From: Thermoplasmata archaeon
GTDB taxonomy: Archaea > Thermoplasmatota > Thermoplasmata > UBA10834
DNA: 6,204 nt
NCBI GenBank assembly: GCA_022865445.1
Contig: JALHSX010000309.1
Coordinates: forward strand, 1 to 6,204
Direction of reading: 5' to 3'
The position numbers and the translations under genes were made by a program. Of the stretch, positions 5,539 through 6,204 are shown in pieces (the first letter of the stretch is position 1; each line of letters begins with the position of its first letter). A model generated the notes under the pieces. That model ran no database searches. It worked only from the letters and a program-made list of their open reading frames with translations, and was not told the origin of the DNA.

Positions 5539-5582
5539 TTCTCAGATCCTGACTCAAGCCTCGCAAGGGCAGCCCTGACGCT

Positions 5583-6204
5583 CTATCTTCTCCTCAGCTT
5601 AGGATTCAAAACCTCATCTAGAGCGTACCCGATGAAGGTGAACGCGAGGACGACGAAGACTATGCAAAGTCCTGGAACAACGATCCACCAGTACAGACCG
5701 TTAAGGAATGCATGGCCCGTCATCGCATCCTCCAGCATGTTTCCCCAAGTGACCACTTTGGTCGGATCAGGACCAAGCCTGATGAAGCTGAGTGTGCTCT
5801 CCGACAGAATCGACAGGGCGACGGTCAGCACTGAGTTAGCGAACACTAGGGGGAAAACGTTCGGGAAGATGTGTCTCCTGACTATGTGGGAATCACCGGC
5901 GCCCACAGCCACTGCCCTCTCAACAAAAGCCCTGCTCTTGATAGACATGACCTGTGCACGGACCATTCTCGCCGTGCTCGACCATCCGGTGATGCCTATC
6001 ACGAAAACGACCTTCGACACGCTGGGTCCTCCGGGAAGAAGAGTCGCAAGGACAATCATCAGGACAAGCCAGGGCAGGACCAGGAACACATCGGTGACCC
6101 TCATCAGCACCTCATCCCTCCAGCCACCCCAGAACCCGCTGAAGAGTCCGACAATCGTTCCCAGGCCCATTGACACGACTGTGGCCACAAGCCCAACCAA
6201 GAGC
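5583..6204 (-). CDS. Peptide/nickel-type ABC transporter permease (DppC/OppC family), partial
   Basis: The frame is open to the window edge, so the N-terminus is missing; about 206 of some 280-300 family residues are present. Counting from the TTG codon at 6198-6200, which is internal rather than a true start, the sequence begins in the conserved helix VGLVATVVSMGLGTIVGLFSG. Further helices lie at about 36-55, 64-82, 115-135 and 170-192. The EAA loop is at about 95-114 (RAVAVGAGDSHIVRRHIFPN), followed by ESTLSFIRLGPDPTKVVTWG (134-153), where R141 replaces the more usual Gly of LSFLGLG. The ending PGLCIVFVVLAFTFIGYALDEVLNPKLRRR region (176-205) is characteristic of DppC/OppC. Its DppB, DppA and ATPase partners presumably lie outside the window. 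The substrate (peptide, nickel or sugar) cannot be told. It ends 94 nt before the tupA start codon and is probably a separate unit. Confidence 0.9.
   Translation of the reverse strand, partial: LLVGLVATVVSMGLGTIVGLFSGFWGGWRDEVLMRVTDVFLVLPWLVLMIVLATLLPGGPSVSKVVFVIGITGWSSTARMVRAQVMSIKSRAFVERAVAVGAGDSHIVRRHIFPNVFPLVFANSVLTVALSILSESTLSFIRLGPDPTKVVTWGNMLEDAMTGHAFLNGLYWWIVVPGLCIVFVVLAFTFIGYALDEVLNPKLRRR

Noticed and set aside
5555..5582. AGGGC-T-GCCCT and nearby repeats as a terminator between the dpp-like gene and tupA
   Set aside because: The stem has a one-base centre and no T-rich tract follows on the minus strand.

Overview
This 6.2 kb window is probably from an archaeon, with moderate GC content (roughly half). 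A euryarchaeal or Thermoplasmatota-type lineage is a guess I cannot confirm. The clues are a TATA-like box at archaeal spacing upstream of the tungstate transporter genes, archaeal-style secreted and membrane proteins without lipoboxes, Shine-Dalgarno sites mixed with GTG and TTG starts, and a tRNA-like 3' end with no encoded CCA. No rRNA or complete tRNA is present to settle taxonomy.

Layout. 76-762 (-) is a secreted protein of unknown function. 763-1123 has no gene, but holds an isolated tRNA T-arm/acceptor 3' end and a long-range inverted repeat. 1124-1705 (-) encodes a multi-pass membrane protein with the four-histidine pattern of cytochrome b561-like proteins. It diverges from a small membrane-protein gene at 1920-2123 (+), which is preceded by a strong ribosome site and a possible 13-codon leader.

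2139-5489 (-) reads as one tightly packed unit: tupA, tupB, tupC (a tungstate ABC transporter: binding protein, permease, ATPase), then a PAP2-superfamily phosphatase, and possibly a 66-residue CxxC protein. Junctions are an 11-nt overlap, a 4-nt ATGA overlap, an 11-nt gap and a 13-nt gap. The tupA promoter has a TATA-like box followed by a perfect 7-bp inverted repeat with a 10-bp spacer (24 bp in all) over the predicted transcription start. Its size and half-site resemble ModE operators, so repression by an oxyanion-sensing regulator is likely.

5583-6204 (-) is the C-terminal part of a DppC/OppC-type peptide or nickel ABC permease that runs off the right edge of the window.

The central theme is oxyanion (tungstate) uptake with a probable metal-responsive switch, and an unexpected membrane phosphatase in the same transcription unit. 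I see no CRISPR array, insertion sequence, integrase or defence gene.
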